From assembly GCF_014696715.1 (NCBI RefSeq), contig NZ_JACJQO010000006.1, positions 124,001 through 188,000 of the forward strand: a DNA stretch of 64,000 bases. Reading direction: 5' to 3'. The number at the start of each line of letters is the position of its first letter. The stretch's first letter is position 1. Below, in pieces: positions 63,793 to 64,000 of this stretch. This stretch comes from Pseudanabaena sp. FACHB-2040. Its GTDB lineage: Bacteria; Cyanobacteriota; Cyanobacteriia; Phormidesmidales; Phormidesmidaceae. The translations under genes and the position numbers were made by a program. Below the pieces are notes generated by a model. The model was not told the origin of the DNA and made no database searches. It was given only the letters and a program-made list of their open reading frames with translations.

Positions 63793-64000
63793 ATGATCTT
63801 GATGTCAGACACTATGAGCAACGAGAATCCTTTTGCCCAATCAGTGGGCTTTTTCAGCGATCCTTCTGGGGTTTTGTTATTCCCACAGAAGGGGGTTTTT
63901 AAGGAAGTGCTTGAGCCTTCGACAACCTATCCATTGGATGATACAAAAACTGTTCCAGCGCCAATCTTCTCTTCGCCTGAGGCCTTAGAAGGTGTAGCAG
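63793..64000 (+). CDS. Unknown protein, N-terminus only
   Basis: An open frame of 69 codons reaches the right edge without a stop. Possible starts are ATG at 63793, 63802 and 63814. The sequence (MSNENPFAQSVGFFSDPSG, then GVLLFPQKGVFKEVLEPSTTYPLDD) is polar and has no signal peptide or known motif. It could begin a larger protein, but the family cannot be told from what is visible. Confidence 0.5.
   Translation, partial: MILMSDTMSNENPFAQSVGFFSDPSGVLLFPQKGVFKEVLEPSTTYPLDDTKTVPAPIFSSPEALEGVA

Noticed and set aside
1-64000. tRNA, rRNA, CRISPR arrays and transposases
   Set aside because: No T-loop/acceptor arrangement, regularly spaced repeat array or transposase motif was recognised anywhere in the window.

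Overview
The window looks like chromosomal DNA of a cyanobacterium, probably a filamentous Leptolyngbya-like one. The evidence is the frequent HIP1 octamer GCGATCGC, an NdhD1-type NDH-1 subunit, arogenate-type TyrA, a LabA-like NYN protein, a SpkB-like kinase with pentapeptide repeats, an Hsp20 with the cyanobacterial type of leader, and a CruE/CruH-like carotenoid gene pair. I found no rRNA, tRNA, CRISPR array, transposase or phage gene. The species assignment is inference.

Layout. 1-6200: a truncated pentapeptide-repeat protein, tyrA, a GAF-containing sensor kinase, a small RHH protein and lepA. 6600-9200: UDP-xylose synthase and UDP-glucose dehydrogenase, which supply sugar nucleotides. 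9200-15230: an ExbB/TolQ-like protein, a DUF2993 protein, a 0.9 kb gap, a NYN-domain protein, LptC, CobS and a conserved hypothetical protein. 15500-22300: ndhD1 and two large hybrid histidine kinases in tandem. 22300-24400: aroF (DAHP synthase) with surE. 24500-29600: a TetR regulator, a frameshifted hsp20 behind a probable RNA thermometer, a small exported protein, a DUF815 ATPase, a TMEM14-like protein and a stomatin-like protein. 29700-36000: clpB, gloA, threonine aldolase, cysteine synthase and RidA. 36300-42900: a minus-strand exopolysaccharide operon. 43200-50400: deoC, recO, an MFS transporter, a GT4 glycosyltransferase and pheT. 50700-58990: the SpkB-like kinase, GST, thioredoxin, a TetR regulator, an HD hydrolase, small proteins, an SDR and an ABC-2 permease. 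59300-64000: the CruE/CruH-like pair with a HAD protein, then the start of an unknown gene.

The main discovery candidate is the leader of aroF at 22424-22832. A consensus-like promoter is followed by two consecutive short ORFs whose codons include runs of aromatic residues (QFYFWF, then KYWFFGFFF). Each is followed by a Rho-independent terminator. In each case a 10-nt segment just past the aromatic codons can pair with a segment that overlaps the terminator stem. This is the layout of ribosome-mediated transcription attenuation, present twice in series ahead of the first enzyme of the aromatic amino acid pathway. I know of no description of such a tandem attenuator in cyanobacteria.

Other points: the hsp20 5' UTR can fold into a short hairpin hiding its Shine-Dalgarno sequence, while the gene carries a one-base deletion. 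Two near-identical 17-bp inverted repeats lie upstream of the second tetR and of trxA. CruE-like and CruH-like enzymes sit together as expected for synechoxanthin synthesis. All functional calls rest on reading motifs by eye; no database search was run.
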